In this document: positions 45,894-57,337 of the stretch, in pieces
Numbering within the stretch: the first letter of the stretch is position 1
Layout of the letters: each line of letters opens with the position of its first letter
From: Gnetum montanum
Lineage: Eukaryota > Streptophyta > Gnetopsida > Gnetales > Gnetaceae
Length of the DNA stretch: 64,000 nucleotides
Assembly (NCBI GenBank): GCA_015680685.1
Contig: MNCI01002331.1
Span: 264,777 to 328,776 of the forward strand
Direction of reading: 5' to 3'
Notes under the pieces: model-generated
Told to the model about the DNA's origin: nothing
Databases searched by the model: none
Seen by the model: the letters and a program-made list of their open reading frames with translations, nothing else
Made by a program: the position numbers and the translations under genes

Positions 45894-46044
45894 GTTCCAT
45901 CCATTTTTGTAGGTGTAGAACATTTGTGTTGTGTCTTTATTTTGTTTTCATTTCACACTGCGGCATAATCCTCTTTCTTCCCATCCAATAATCCCATACC
46001 TATCTACTGTGTAATAACTGTAACTCGAGGATGAGTTTTCATTT

Positions 46045-46057
46045 AGTTGTGGGGGTA
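46045..46057 (+). promoter_or_regulatory. Element 2 polypurine tract
   Basis: GTTGTGGGGGTA immediately before the 3' LTR. The same GGGGGTA precedes the element 1 3' LTR (15521-15527). It primes plus-strand DNA synthesis. Confidence 0.75.
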
Positions 46058-46859
46058 TGATGAGTCGCGTTTTGGGCGACTGTGATATCGCAGCCAAGTC
46101 GCGATATCGCATATGCAATATCGCGGCCCACCGACAGTTCTATAAATAAGAGGCAGTCCTCCCTTGTTTCACAATCTAGTTTTAGTCCCTTAGTGAAACT
46201 TTGGCAGTTTTACCCCTCTAGAGATAGAATTATTTTTCAGTGTATGCCCCCAGTGTGGTGATTGTAATTATACGACATCCTTTATTTGAGTGTGACGTAC
46301 TTGGACACGCACATGACCGAAAATAAAGATCGAGATTACTTCGTCATTGCAGCATTCACTTAGTTTAATTAATTATTTAATTGTTATTTACTGCTTTTCT
46401 AGTTAATCTCTTCTTACCCTTATTTCATGTTAAAACGCGGAATGAGTATGACTTGATTACGAGCTCTTAAGTGTGACTACTTGGTAACCCAGTAGCGTAC
46501 CTAGGATCTATGCTTGGTAATCCCAGTGGTAGTCGTGCACAAAGTCCAAGGTGTGTATGGATAATCAAGGAACGGATGCTCATCACAATTAGGCTAGATT
46601 AGATTCTCTTACCCTTTCTCTCCTAGCTTAGTTAATATTATTTTCCATTACCTTCAGAAGTAGCATTAGATTAGAAAACACATCATACACCTCACTCTGG
46701 ACTAAACCATATGTGACAAAGATAATACTAGTCCAGGTGAGAAGACAACGAACTGCGACCTAAGGCTAACTGTCTAGATGCCACAACTAGTCCGTCCCGG
46801 ATCGCACGTGTAATGCTCGTATTCGTATGGTTGAGTGTAGGGTACCTTGCCACTCATCA
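46058..46859 (+). repeat. Element 2 3' LTR
   Basis: 802 bp, TGATGAGTCGCG to CTCATCA, TATA box TTCTATAAATAAGAGG (about 46138-46153). Contains 46424-46695, absent from the 5' LTR. It lacks about 15 bases near 46798 that the 5' LTR keeps. Confidence 0.9.
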
Positions 46860-46884
46860 CCATACCATACCATACCATACCATA
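46860..46884. repeat. CCATA tandem repeat next to the insertion site
   Basis: Five CCATA units in a row. The first unit doubles as the target duplication of element 2, so the element inserted at the edge of a short CCATA repeat. Confidence 0.8.
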
Positions 46885-47371
46885 TTCTTAACCTTAATTA
46901 GCAAAGTTGAAATTGTAAGCTTTATTATGTTTAAAGGACCAACCAAGGTTTATGGGAGGTAAAACATGCTAACCAGTAATCATGGTGATCATGATCATTC
47001 TAACCTTATTCTAATAAAATAACGATGACTTTTCACCACTGCGAAGAAGAGCTAATCTTTATTTATTTATAGCAGGTGAAAGCTATTTCTTTCCAACACC
47101 CAAAGAACACCGAAAGACCAGGGAATGTAAAAATCTGAGAATACCATTGCATAACGACATCAAAATGAACCGACACTCTTACAAAACATGATCGGTCAGA
47201 AAGCCTTGTAAACGAAACGAAGGTCCGTTAACCAGCACAAATTCTGGAGTCGATTTTATTACTGCAGCTTTCTCGTCGAAGAAGAGGAAGATTTCCTGAC
47301 TAAGTAGTCTGCTAAACGATATGTTTCCTGCGATTTCTGAATTCATCCCCTCATTCTCTGCAACTCGGGCC
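46885..47371 (+). promoter_or_regulatory. Presumed promoter and 5' UTR of the reductase gene
   Basis: No coding signal. TTTATTTATTTATAGC at 47057-47072 is the best TATA-like stretch. An in-frame ATG at 47321 lies 17 codons upstream of the preferred start, so a longer N-terminus is possible. Promoter placement is inference. Confidence 0.35.
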
Positions 47372-50300
47372 ATGGCGAGTAGTAGTCTGCTACTGCTGCT
47401 ACTGTTATTGATTATTCTTCTGCCGGCCATTCTGTTGCTATTTCTGTGGATGATTGTGCGGCCCAGACCCACAAAAGTACCAATCCGAGGACGCCATGTG
47501 TTCATCAGCGGAGGATCTAGCGGCATTGGACTAGCCCTCGCCCACAAGGCCGCCCAGGAAGGCGCCCGCGTTTCAATTCTTGCGCGAGATATCAATAAAC
47601 TCAATAAAGCCAGGTTTCAGTCTCGCTTTCAATTTGCTTGATTTTCTTTAGTAAAAGCCCATGAAATAATGATCATGCACTTTCTGGGATTTCATTTGTG
47701 AAATGTCTGGACAGAATTTTTAGATTCTATTTTGGTGAAATGTTTGGAATTTTTTTGAAATTGTTCCAGCAAAATAGAGTGGACTGTACGAGTTTGTTTG
47801 ACCATTTGCCTCTAAGAAAGCTATGTCTTTGTTCATTTTAATTTCTTCAATGGTTTTTGTCTCAAGTATATATTTTTTTAATCTTCTCCCTGGCTTTTTT
47901 GAACAGTGTTGCAGCAACCTTTTTTTAACAGCTTTATTACCTAATATTCTATGCACAGGCCTGTGCCTGTCAAGTTTTCTTTTAATGGCTGTATTTTAAG
48001 TTTTAAGTTTATCTCTTCTTCTTGTAACATTCAATATTCATTTAGATGCAAATCATTTTGTTGAATGGTTAGTGTTCATATTTGGGAATTTCTTGGATGG
48101 GGTTTAGGGCTTCCGTGGAGGAGGCCACAGGGGTGAGGATTCAGGTGTACAGTGCCGATGTACGAAATTACGAGGAGGTTGAGAAAGTGATGGAGGATGC
48201 AGGGCCGGTGGATGTGCTGATCTGCAATCAGGGCGTGTCTGTTCCTGAAGAGTTCGAGAAACAGTCGCTGCAGAGAATGAGAAATATGATTGAATTAAAT
48301 TTGATGGGAACAATTCATCTTATCAAAGCAGCCCTGCCTGGCATGAAGAGCAGCAGCAGAGGATCGTCCCTGCCTACGTCCATCGCTATCATGTCTTCCC
48401 AGGCTGGCCAGGTACATGAAATGCAAGCTGGATTCTCATGAAGTAAAAGAATTTATTTATTTCTCGACTTGACTTGTTGCAGTAACTAAATTATGAAGCA
48501 TTGATTATGTAAGTGTAACACTCTCATGTAAAAAATGGTTGTTTTTTTAATAAAATATTTATCTTTTAAAATCAGTTTCTTATGACATGCCTTTCCACAA
48601 ATTAAGAACCGAAATGGGTTGTTTTGCAAATTGAAAGTAAGGGCCCAAATTGATCCTGAGAAAATTTCTATGTTTACTCCAATACTAAATTTCAGTTTCA
48701 GTTTCAAAACTAAATTTGAGATTAGTTCTGGTCACAAAGTTTTATCAATTGGACATGCATGCAAACAACCTGCATGAGGAATGGGGCTTAATACAATGTT
48801 CTCGTTGGAACAGTTCAGATGGAACTTGATCTGAACTTTAGGTTGCAAATTAATGGGCGATGAATTAGAGTTGATTCCTTATGCCTGTCTTGAGATCAAC
48901 TTGTAGCTAAATAAAACATGCTCAAATTTACTCATCTAGTCTGCGAGGAAGTTGGATGCTTGATGCTGTAGTACTACAGTAATAGTTTAGAAGCTGATCC
49001 ACCATATTTATGGGCAGGTAGAAGGCCATACAATAAATGAATAACCCTTAAGGTCCACATTGAATTTGTCTATTCTAAAACTGCCCTATACAAGTTGCAC
49101 TCAAAATTTTTATAACTTGCAAGCTTCTGCCCACTGCCATTTCATTGGTTCAACTGCAATCGTACAAATGACCCGAATGGGCTGAAGCGATCTGGTTGGA
49201 AATTTCAAGGCCACGAACAAATTTCGTCACGTTGAACCATTATTTGAACCCAATTAGTCTCAAACCTATTAACTAGTGCACCACCTTTAGAAAGCAGCTA
49301 GGAGAAGCATCTGGCATTTGATACTAGCTCCCAATGTCAACAAATCATGCCTGAGAACTTATTTGAATTCAACCTTTTTTGCTGTTTCAGCATTGTTTAG
49401 AATTCAAAATAATGACAATGATTTTTTATCCTAAATGTTGGGACAAGGCTAGAATGATGATGATGATGATTGTTTATCCTAAGCTTCTTTCTGTGCTCCT
49501 AAAATGCAGTTCACATTTATTTTGTACTTTCACATTTAATGAGGGATCCCGAGTTCAACTCCTTGAATAGGAGTTAGGCTGGGTTCTCTCCTTTGAGAGA
49601 CAGTGGTCTTAAGAACATTTATATTATCTTTTTACATGATAGATTTGAATCTATGAAAACTTGTTTTTAATTACTTAACGTTGAATTTAATAACTATATT
49701 AATAAAGTTAATTTTCTACTTTATAGAATATTTCTTAGGCATAGTGTAGGCCATAATTCATGACCTTATGGAATGCATATGCTTATATTTGTTGAATTGA
49801 TAAGACGACTACGTTTGTAGTGAATTTCATAACTACTGTAATTTGAAACCTTCAAATTTAAATTTATACCAATATTCTGGGAACTGCATCATAAGTGGGA
49901 AATAATTAGATTTTTTAGTATTTAACTTTGACAAAGTTCAGTTTGATATGCCTTGGCGACAGTTATGTTTAATACTTTAAAATAGAATTAAAGATCTTGA
50001 ATTTGGCATATTTTACATTTTGTTTTATGTGGATGTTGATTTTACTGTTTATTGATTGGGTTTATTTTTCTACATTGTAACGGTGAAACGGGAAAAGGTT
50101 GGTGTGTATGGGTATTCAGCATATTCTGCCAGCAAATTTGCTCTACGTGGTCTGGCTGAATCATTGCAGCAAGAAGTTATTGAAGATAATATTCGTGTTA
50201 CACTTGTATATCCTTCTGATACAAATACACCTGGCTTAGCTGAAGGTTAGGAGAATAATTCCTTTTTCCGGTTTGTACTTGGCATTAATATATTTTTTGA

Positions 50301-50739
50301 ATTTGAAAAATTTGCAAAACTTGGAGTTCGATAGCTTTTGTATATTTCATTTGAAAATTTTCCGTGGTGCCATTGAATGCCAAATCTTCTACCTATAATT
50401 TGTGATCTATTCTGATTCGTTAACATGTATCATTAAATTGCAGAGAACAAGTTGAAACCAGAAATTACAAAGCTACTGTCGTCCTCATCTAGTGCCATGG
50501 AGGCTCCTGATGTAGCCCAAAAGGCTATTAATGGCATCAGATCAGGAAAATTTATTGTTTCATGCAACTTTGATGGTTTTATGCTATCACTTGTCACAGC
50601 AGGAATGTCACCTCAACCTTCACCTTTTACTGCATTCTTAGAGGTGGTTGCTTCCGGTGCTATGCGGGTTGTTTCCCTCTGTGTGTTGTTCGGTTGGTAT
50701 GGCATTGTACACAAATGGCACAGCAATAGAAAGAAGTAA
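47372..50739 (+). CDS. TSC10: 3-ketodihydrosphingosine reductase (TSC10-like), four exons
   Basis: Short-chain dehydrogenase/reductase that reduces 3-ketodihydrosphingosine to dihydrosphingosine with NADPH, the second step of sphingolipid long-chain base synthesis on the ER membrane. Exons 47372-47613, 48108-48411, 50098-50245 and 50444-50739 join in frame through GT-AG introns to 329 residues, the usual plant TSC10 length. Visible: an N-terminal hydrophobic anchor (residues 6-29), cofactor loop GGSSGIG (47-53), the CNQG motif, SSQAGQ with the catalytic Ser (177/178), and Y191-S-A-S-K195 as the catalytic Tyr-x3-Lys. Two hydrophobic C-terminal stretches follow, then a basic end HSNRKK. The ATG at 47372 has a good context (GCCATGGCG) and precedes the anchor. 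No stop or frameshift, so it looks functional. Intron 2 (1.7 kb) carries repeat fragments. Confidence 0.93.
49425..49475 (+). repeat. RTE LINE 3' tail fragment in intron 2 of the reductase gene
   Basis: AATGTTGGGACAAGGCTAGA followed by (ATG)n, the same 3' end as the LINE at 37041-37073. It is 5'-truncated to almost nothing, as is common for LINE insertions. Confidence 0.7.
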
Positions 50740-53330
50740 GGCTGTTCCCATGATAGTTTAATCCCAATTTTGTAAGAAATTTTATTTTTCCTTTTTATAA
50801 GCTATGCATTTTTTATTTTTTAAGATACCAAACTTAAATGAAGACTGAATCAAAGATTTTATGAATTACGGTGAAAATTTCATCAAAGAGAAAGCTCCTG
50901 GTGAAGTTTCAGTTGTTTATAATGTACCGTCCAAAATGCCTGTAAAAATGTTAGAATTGTCAATCCGGCTAATCAGTTTATGCCTCACAGACTCAGAGCC
51001 TAGTCACAAGTAACCAAATATGGGAAACCATTGTTTAGGAAAACACAAACTGTAACAGTTTTTGAGATTATTTGATGAATTAAGCTGGTGCATCGTTTAG
51101 AATTATGTCGTTGTTTTTAACTTGTATGGAAGTGTTCCTCTGATATGAGGCAGAATTATTTTCGCTGCATTTGTTCGTGGTATTGTATTATGTTCTTGTT
51201 GGTGATGTTGACATAAAGCATTAGCTTTTATAAGCGGTTTGCTTTTCATAAATATTAATCAATCCGGGAAGGTTTTCAGTGTGAAATTCTGCCGATTTTG
51301 GAACCAGTTTGCCATATATGATGTAGAATAATTCTATTTAAACATTCTTGAATGAAAATAAAATAATAAATGAAAAATAACAAGGAAATATTGAAGCTGA
51401 AACTGAATATTTCGTTGCTCCATCGAGTACGAGGCATAATTGTTTTGATTGCGTTTGTTTGTGCTATTGTATTGGGTGAAATTATGCTAATTTTGGAAAC
51501 CATTTTGGAGTAGTTTTACAATTCCTTTTAGGAATTTTATTTAATTCATAACTCAGTGTTGCCCACTGGAATCAAACCTCTCTATGCCAAAGCTCTTACC
51601 ACTAAGCTACATGTGTTGAAATTATAAGAACATAATGATGCCTTAAAGTGTAACTTGAATTGGCAACCTCTTGTCTGCATATCCTTGTTAAACAATGAGT
51701 TATCTACTTGAGCCACCTCTTATTAGCTCAAAAACATCTATTGGGTCTTTGATATCTGTTTCTTTGTTATTACAAGTTCAACTTCATTGTCATTCAAACT
51801 CTTTCCTAGAATCATGTTTTTGTTTTTAGGAAAAAAAAAAATTCAGTTTGTTCTGAAAGGGAATTAAGCAGGTCATTAAAAAAAAATGTACACCAAAATT
51901 GCCTACCCAGGTTAGTAACTAGGATCCTTGCCAAGCAAAATAAAGCCACTAAGGAGCAGCCAAGGGAAGTTCTTGAGGCATGCTGGTCTGGGGAGGAGGG
52001 AATGGTGTTGGACACTAGATGCAACATTATGGGTGAACAAGCTATGGTGTTGGTTCTGCTGAGAGAGTTGGTAATCATTTAGCAAATGTTTGTATCTGCC
52101 CTCTATCTTGAGGAAAGGGTCATATAGACAGTTTCTATGCAGAAGGTCTTCACCCAAGCGACACAGGGAGGCCTGGTATTTGTCATAGGCCCACGCTGGA
52201 TATTGTAGCAGAATAAGAGACAGGATGAATTTGAAGGTAGTAGCAGACAGGAAGAGTTGAAGAAGGTAGTACGTTCATGTCTCTTTTGAGACATACTGTA
52301 GTTGGCTAAAACATGCACAGCCTTCAAAAATATCATAATAACCCAATACTAAAATGAGGCTTTTGTGACAATTTGACTTGAACAAAATTTTTTCTTCTCT
52401 TCTGCATCAAGGACAAGATTCCTTTTCTTTTTCTTTTTTTTAATAATACTGCTGAACAATTTGGAATTTCTTTGGAAGTTTATGATACCATATCACACTG
52501 GCATTACGAATCTTTGGGAACGCTTTTAAAAGTATTTATAACTGTAAAGAGGGCAAGAATCTCAGCATCTGAACATGAAACTTGCCATTTATTTATTTGA
52601 AGTATATGCTTGTCATGCAAGTACCACTAGCTATGAGCAGTGACCACAGAGAAGTAGCTGTAGGTAACTGCAATCACCAGGACAACGTCAATGCTCAGTG
52701 GTGAAACATATAACTTGCATTGTTGTTTTTAATTACTGTAAATGCTAATAATTAAGCGCTATGCAAACCCCAAGTTTATCTTTAACCATATATATCATCT
52801 AAATTAAATGTCCTGCATAGTTGTCTCATTGATTATGCGAGGACTTGTGTTCTGAGGGAAAAAGGAGCCTAGTTCATGGATGTTGCTATTTCTTAGGGGT
52901 TTTTTTGTGCAATTTTCTACCTCTTTATTGCAGCAGTTTCTGAAAAAACTCTGGTATTTTTGACTTGATGTGCGTTCAGCAGTCGTACTTATATTAAGTC
53001 ATTGCTATCTCAGTACATGTGGAGTTTTCGTGCTTAAAAAAGTAATCTACGTCACGTTTCAATTTGTTTGGAATATCATCACATCATTGGTTTAAAGTTC
53101 TGAACTCTTATTTAAGTTCCTGTGTAATAACATAAACAAATGTTGTTGAGTAGCTCAGATTGATGTTAGGGCTTGTCTATACAATTTAGCAAGGCGTGGC
53201 TTTGACACGATGAATTTTCCCCTCTACTACCTTGCAATAACTCGGTTCTTATTTGTGGTATAATTTTAGTTTGATGTCAGGAAACTCTTGGCCTGCAGTG
53301 CTCTTTAACCCATTCATAATTGGCTTTTTC
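50740..53330. other. Intergenic region after the reductase gene
   Basis: Begins with the 3' UTR of the reductase (AT-rich, possible poly(A) signals near 50775-50825). A diverged direct repeat about 283 bases apart (51148-51200 and 51430-51485) is visible. At 51560-51720 there is tRNA-like antisense phrasing (GGAATCAAACCTC, CTCTTACCACTAAGCTACA). No gene recognised. Confidence 0.5.
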
Positions 53331-53332
53331 AG

Positions 53333-53572
53333 GATGATGTGAAGGGGAAACAATTTTTACAATTGGTCGAGATCACGGATGATTTTCCAGGTTGCATATT
53401 TTAAAATAGTTCGACCTCGACTTGGCCATGTTTGTTTGCAGGTTAATATCACAGATGATGACTCGTTAGCAGTTGCAAACAAATTAGCTTCAGGAAAGAA
53501 TTTTAGAAATACGGAACGTTTTCCACCGTTTAATGTAACGGTTGGTTTGACGTCTCCATAGCATTAGTAGCA
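53333..53572 (+). other. Possible exons, unrecognised
   Basis: CAG-flanked open stretches: 53333-53390 (DDVKGKQFLQLVEITDDFP) and, after TTTGTTTGCAG, 53441-53572 (VNITDDDSLAVANKLASGKN continuing to a TAG). The two begin with similar sequence (ATCACGGATGAT and ATCACAGATGAT). Coding status is uncertain. They could be remnants of a gene or chance ORFs. Confidence 0.3.
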
Positions 53573-55206
53573 ATAAGCATGCCTTGCCTTTTTTTTTCCT
53601 GGTTGCAGAAGCTAGTGTAACCGTAAGTCTGAACCACAGCTATTTTAAACTTAATAAGATTTGGAAGTTCCTATCCATAGTTAAATCTCATTTATAATGA
53701 GGAATGCAGAATTTGGCATCAAACATAACTAGAAGCCATCTTCAAGTTACTGAAGGTGATGGAGCTTCATATTATACTCTTCCTCACTTTCATTAAAATA
53801 TTTTGCACTTGAATATTGAAGTTTAAACTGAATGTTTACTTACATTCATTGAGACTCTCTTGGATCTATATCTTACAACACCGGTTTCAGAATTCTTTTC
53901 ACAAAATTTTTTTGAGTTCAAAATTCCTTTTACAAAAATTTTGCTGAGAATATTAGATTCATTATCATTTTGGTGGAGAGTAGTTATTTTTTTTCCTACT
54001 AAGAGAGAATGATCCTCTAAATTTCCAGTAAGAGATTGTGCTTGATATGTTCAATATAACATCATGATTATAAATAAACACTTTTAACTTATATAGTTTA
54101 TAAGCTCTTACATCATGATTAGACATTTGAATCTATATAAACTTCATATCCAAAACTCAAAAGATAATTCAAATAGTACTTGAAGTAAATATTTATATTA
54201 GGTAGAAGTGATTATCAACTTTGGGTGGTGGGGATGGACATAACTCTCTAGAAGCAACACGAAAATGAAAAATTTTGTTACTAAAATTATTTAAAAATTA
54301 TACAGTGAAGAAAGGGATAGAATGCCCTTGCATGGTAAAAAGAAGAAAATAAAAATTAAAAAAAAAGAGAGAATTTTATTAATTAAATGAGATTAAGTAC
54401 ATGATCAACATCTGAACATATTGATGGTTAAATAGGGAGAAGAACAATGACAAATGCCGATGTTGTCTAGATACATAATCCTTCACAGGGTGTGGGAGTA
54501 CATTCCAAAGAGCAACCTCATGCTGGGAATCAATAAGAACTACGAGTTAATAAGACCAGGAGAACAACAAGGAGCTAAAAATGCTCAAAATTATGATGAC
54601 ACACTTTGATGTAGCAGATCAAGATTGGGAAGAGTGCACGAATTGGTGTATCTGCTCTAAGGCTGCAAACAATAAAACAATTGATTAGTATCCAACTTTA
54701 ACTTAGAAGTATGAGATAAAATTTGGAAATGCACAAGGCAAAGAATTTGAAATTTTTCCATAATAGTTAAATGGTTAGAGTTGGACGAATCAGTGTTCTA
54801 GTGTTCTGGAAAAGAGCAGTGCATCTGCGTTACCATATATAGTAAAGAACGAGGGGCCTAATAATTTCCCAAAGAAACTGAAGGTTAGCAGAGGGCGTGG
54901 CCAGAAAGCCGAACAAGAAATCCTCATGGGAAAACTTGCACAAAGGGAAAACTTTAGAAACCCACTCCCATGAAGACTGAGCGAAAGGGCAATGCCAAAA
55001 AACGTGGACAAAATCATCAGGACCCTTTCAAATCTATTAGCATATCATTTTAACTATCTTGTTTCTCTACTATTGAAGGAATGTTTGGATATTTTTTGAA
55101 GCATAGCTTTTATTGCTTGAAGTTTTGTGAACCAAAAATTAATTAACAAATATGAAGTGGTTGTTTATTCTCTCCCACCATGCCTTTGGAGTTGAAGAAG
55201 CTTGGA

Positions 55207-55376
55207 TTGACTCGAACACAACACGAACCATATCTGAAACAAAAGATCTACAAATTGGTCAATCTCTATTAGATTTAGTAGAATAGTTTTGTTGACTCGA
55301 ACACAACATGAACCATATCTGAAACAAAAGATTTACAAATTGGTCAATCTCTATTAGATTTAGTAGAATAGTTTTT
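55207..55376 (+). repeat. 85-bp direct tandem duplication
   Basis: GACTCGAACACAACACGAAC at 55209 recurs as GACTCGAACACAACATGAAC at 55294, and the following about 65 bases match almost exactly (one or two changes), so the duplication is recent. Confidence 0.9.
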
Positions 55377-55602
55377 GGTGACTCTCTGAAGCATTTCATC
55401 GTTGATCGCTGCTTTTTTTGTCTCTTGGTGCCTAGGTATCCACCATAAGCGTAAGCCACAACTATCAACTTTTAGGACTCAAAAAGAAGCTTTCACTAAC
55501 TAGGTAGTGACCCATATCCTTCTATGACCTAGTCTTGTCTTAGGAGGTCTCTAATAAGGAACCGTCTGTTACTAACCCTTTAGAATCAAACGTGAAAGTT
55601 AC

Positions 55603-55702
55603 CATTCATCTGGCTCAAGTCATTATCAAAAGTCAATGATAATTCGCAAACCCATTCGTCTGGCTCAAGTTACTACCAAAAGTCGATGATAATTAGCAAA
55701 CT
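55603..55702 (+). repeat. 50-bp direct tandem duplication
   Basis: CATTCATCTGGCTCAAGT at 55603 and CATTCGTCTGGCTCAAGT at 55653, followed by similar TCAATGATAATTCGCAAA sequence. Several differences between copies. Confidence 0.8.
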
Positions 55703-56344
55703 TGCAAATCCATTTTGCTGATGGTGCTAACTCCTCAAGTGCCATGGGGTTGGGAGAATGTAGTTTTGAACTAAATTTATGAAGGAATATTATCACCTAA
55801 TTAATTCATTGGTAATTATAAACATTTGTAATCATAATTCATGACTACCGTTGTGGAGCATTATTTTATAAAAGAAAATCCATCCCAACATAATTTTGTA
55901 AAATTACTAGTTTAAATATATATTTATAATCTATCTATAATTTGGTCGGAGAGAATCCTTTCCATTAACAAAAGAAATAAATGGATTAATTTTAAAAAAA
56001 AAACTTATGGATAAAGTATATGAGGTACACTAGAGAGTTGGCCTCTAAATGGCTATTCTTTTTTTGAACTTTTTGTTAAGGATGATGTATAATATTTAGC
56101 ATTACATAATGAGGTTTCTAAATGGATGTTGATGAAATAAATAGTACAATTGGTAGTTGGCATATCAGCCAAAAGAGATGTTTCAATCTTCGATGTTTTG
56201 ATTCATACACATGAATTTTATCACTAGTGAATTCATTAGTAATTCTTAATCATAATCATGTGTTTGTATAGCCATAGTGTAATTTTCATCTTGGTTTATG
56301 GGATGTTGATATCTAATTGTGCCTTTATCTCTTTGCAGTGAAAA

Positions 56345-56430
56345 TTTATTGTAATTTTATAGAATACGGGGAGAATTGCATGTAAATTTACTGTAATTTT
56401 ATAGAATACGGGGAGAATTGCATGTAAAGT
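56345..56430 (+). repeat. About 43-bp direct tandem duplication
   Basis: TTGTAATTTTATAGAATACG plus GGGAGAATTGCATGTAAA occurs twice back to back, almost identical. Confidence 0.85.
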
Positions 56431-56543
56431 TAGGCAGTTACATTAATGCAAAGAAATATGACAGTCACTCTGAAATACCGAAGAAGTGAAAACATTCATG
56501 AAAAGTTAAATCCTTCCTTTTATTTTTGGTTTTTCTTAATGCA

Positions 56544-56626
56544 GATAACACTTGATGACGTAGCCGTATTAACCGAGGCCGATAAAATTTATTCATTGAT
56601 TACGTTCAAAGGAAACAAAATTTGGT
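56544..56626 (+). other. Possible internal exon, unrecognised
   Basis: Flanked by TTTTTCTTAATGCAG and GGTAAGTACT, both strong splice-site matches. Open reading ITLDDVAVLTEADKIYSLIT continuing FKGNKIW. No family recognised. No partner exon established; the pieces near 53.4 kb are candidates. Confidence 0.35.
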
Positions 56627-56629
56627 AAG

Positions 56630-57337
56630 TACTACTCTCCATTTGAAATTAGATACCAAGATAAGCGATCAATGTGTGCCATAAACGAAGCATAAAGCAA
56701 AGCACTTTAACAAAAAAAAAAAAAAAAAAAATTTCCTCGTTTAACGTGTTTGGTATAATATTTCTTTCAAGTCCAATTCGAATTCAGGAATATCTAGCGT
56801 GAGAAACAGGCAAGGAATCCCCTTTTAACAGCAGGAACCCAAGGCACCCATAAACTCAATGGGATTGCATTTGTTTACAGCTAGGATGCATGCCAAAATA
56901 ACAGGTATGTTAACTGTTACAGTTCTGAACATAATAACAGAAGGCAGTGACAAACACGTCAGCGTATGAGAATTCCAATCTAAATCACTTCTTTATTCCA
57001 AAGCAACGTAGGACTGCAATTTGATCGAATCATTAATTTTCACTTTAAGCTTTGGAATTTGAAAAAGAGTCGTGTCATTATTGCAACTCGGTGGAATAAC
57101 CCTCAACTTTTCTCTTTATACTTTGGATAGAATAACTTCAAGAATACGTCCATTCGGCATCATACTAGGGCCATTGAGAATTTGAGATCTATAAGTACGC
57201 TGTGGTATCTATCTACCTTCGCCATGGGTATTCACCTTCAGGTTTAGTGAGTAAAGAGAGTCTTATATATATGCAGATTGATTCATTAGAGCATTCAGAA
57301 GGATTGTTTGAAGAAAAACAATCATAGGAATTTAGAA
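56630..57337 (+). promoter_or_regulatory. Upstream region of the 57.3 kb gene, with TATA box
   Basis: A poly-A run (about 56711-56730) then ordinary sequence. TTATATATATG at 57262-57272, about 70 bases before the ATG at 57338, is a good TATA box. Promoter role is inferred. Confidence 0.4.

Larger units (their letters stand above)
38510..46859 (+). mobile_element. Athila-like element 2: complete ends, gag + extra 3' ORF, no pol
   Basis: A perfect 5-bp target duplication CCATA (38505-38509 and 46860-46864), related LTRs, an exact tRNA-Asp primer site and a polypurine tract define the 8.35 kb element. Inside are gag (39180-41168), a non-coding module, a GATATC-rich block and the extra 3' ORF (43109-45893). 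No protease, RT, RNase H or integrase signature could be found. Its stops are few compared with the other copies, so it looks like the youngest Athila relative here. It would need enzymes in trans. Confidence 0.9.
53573..56540. other. Intergenic AT-rich region with local tandem duplications
   Basis: No gene recognised. Contains an 85-bp tandem duplication (55207-55376), a 50-bp one (55603-55702) and a roughly 43-bp one (56345-56430), each two copies. Confidence 0.5.

Noticed and set aside
47321-47371. Upstream in-frame ATG as the start of the reductase
   Set aside because: The 17 extra residues would precede the membrane anchor, and the ATG at 47372 has the better context and gives the family's usual length. 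Not fully excluded.
50056-50097. Open frame upstream of exon 3 of the reductase
   Set aside because: The AG at 50096-50097 gives the family's GxYGY sequence in frame with exon 2, so the upstream codons are intron.
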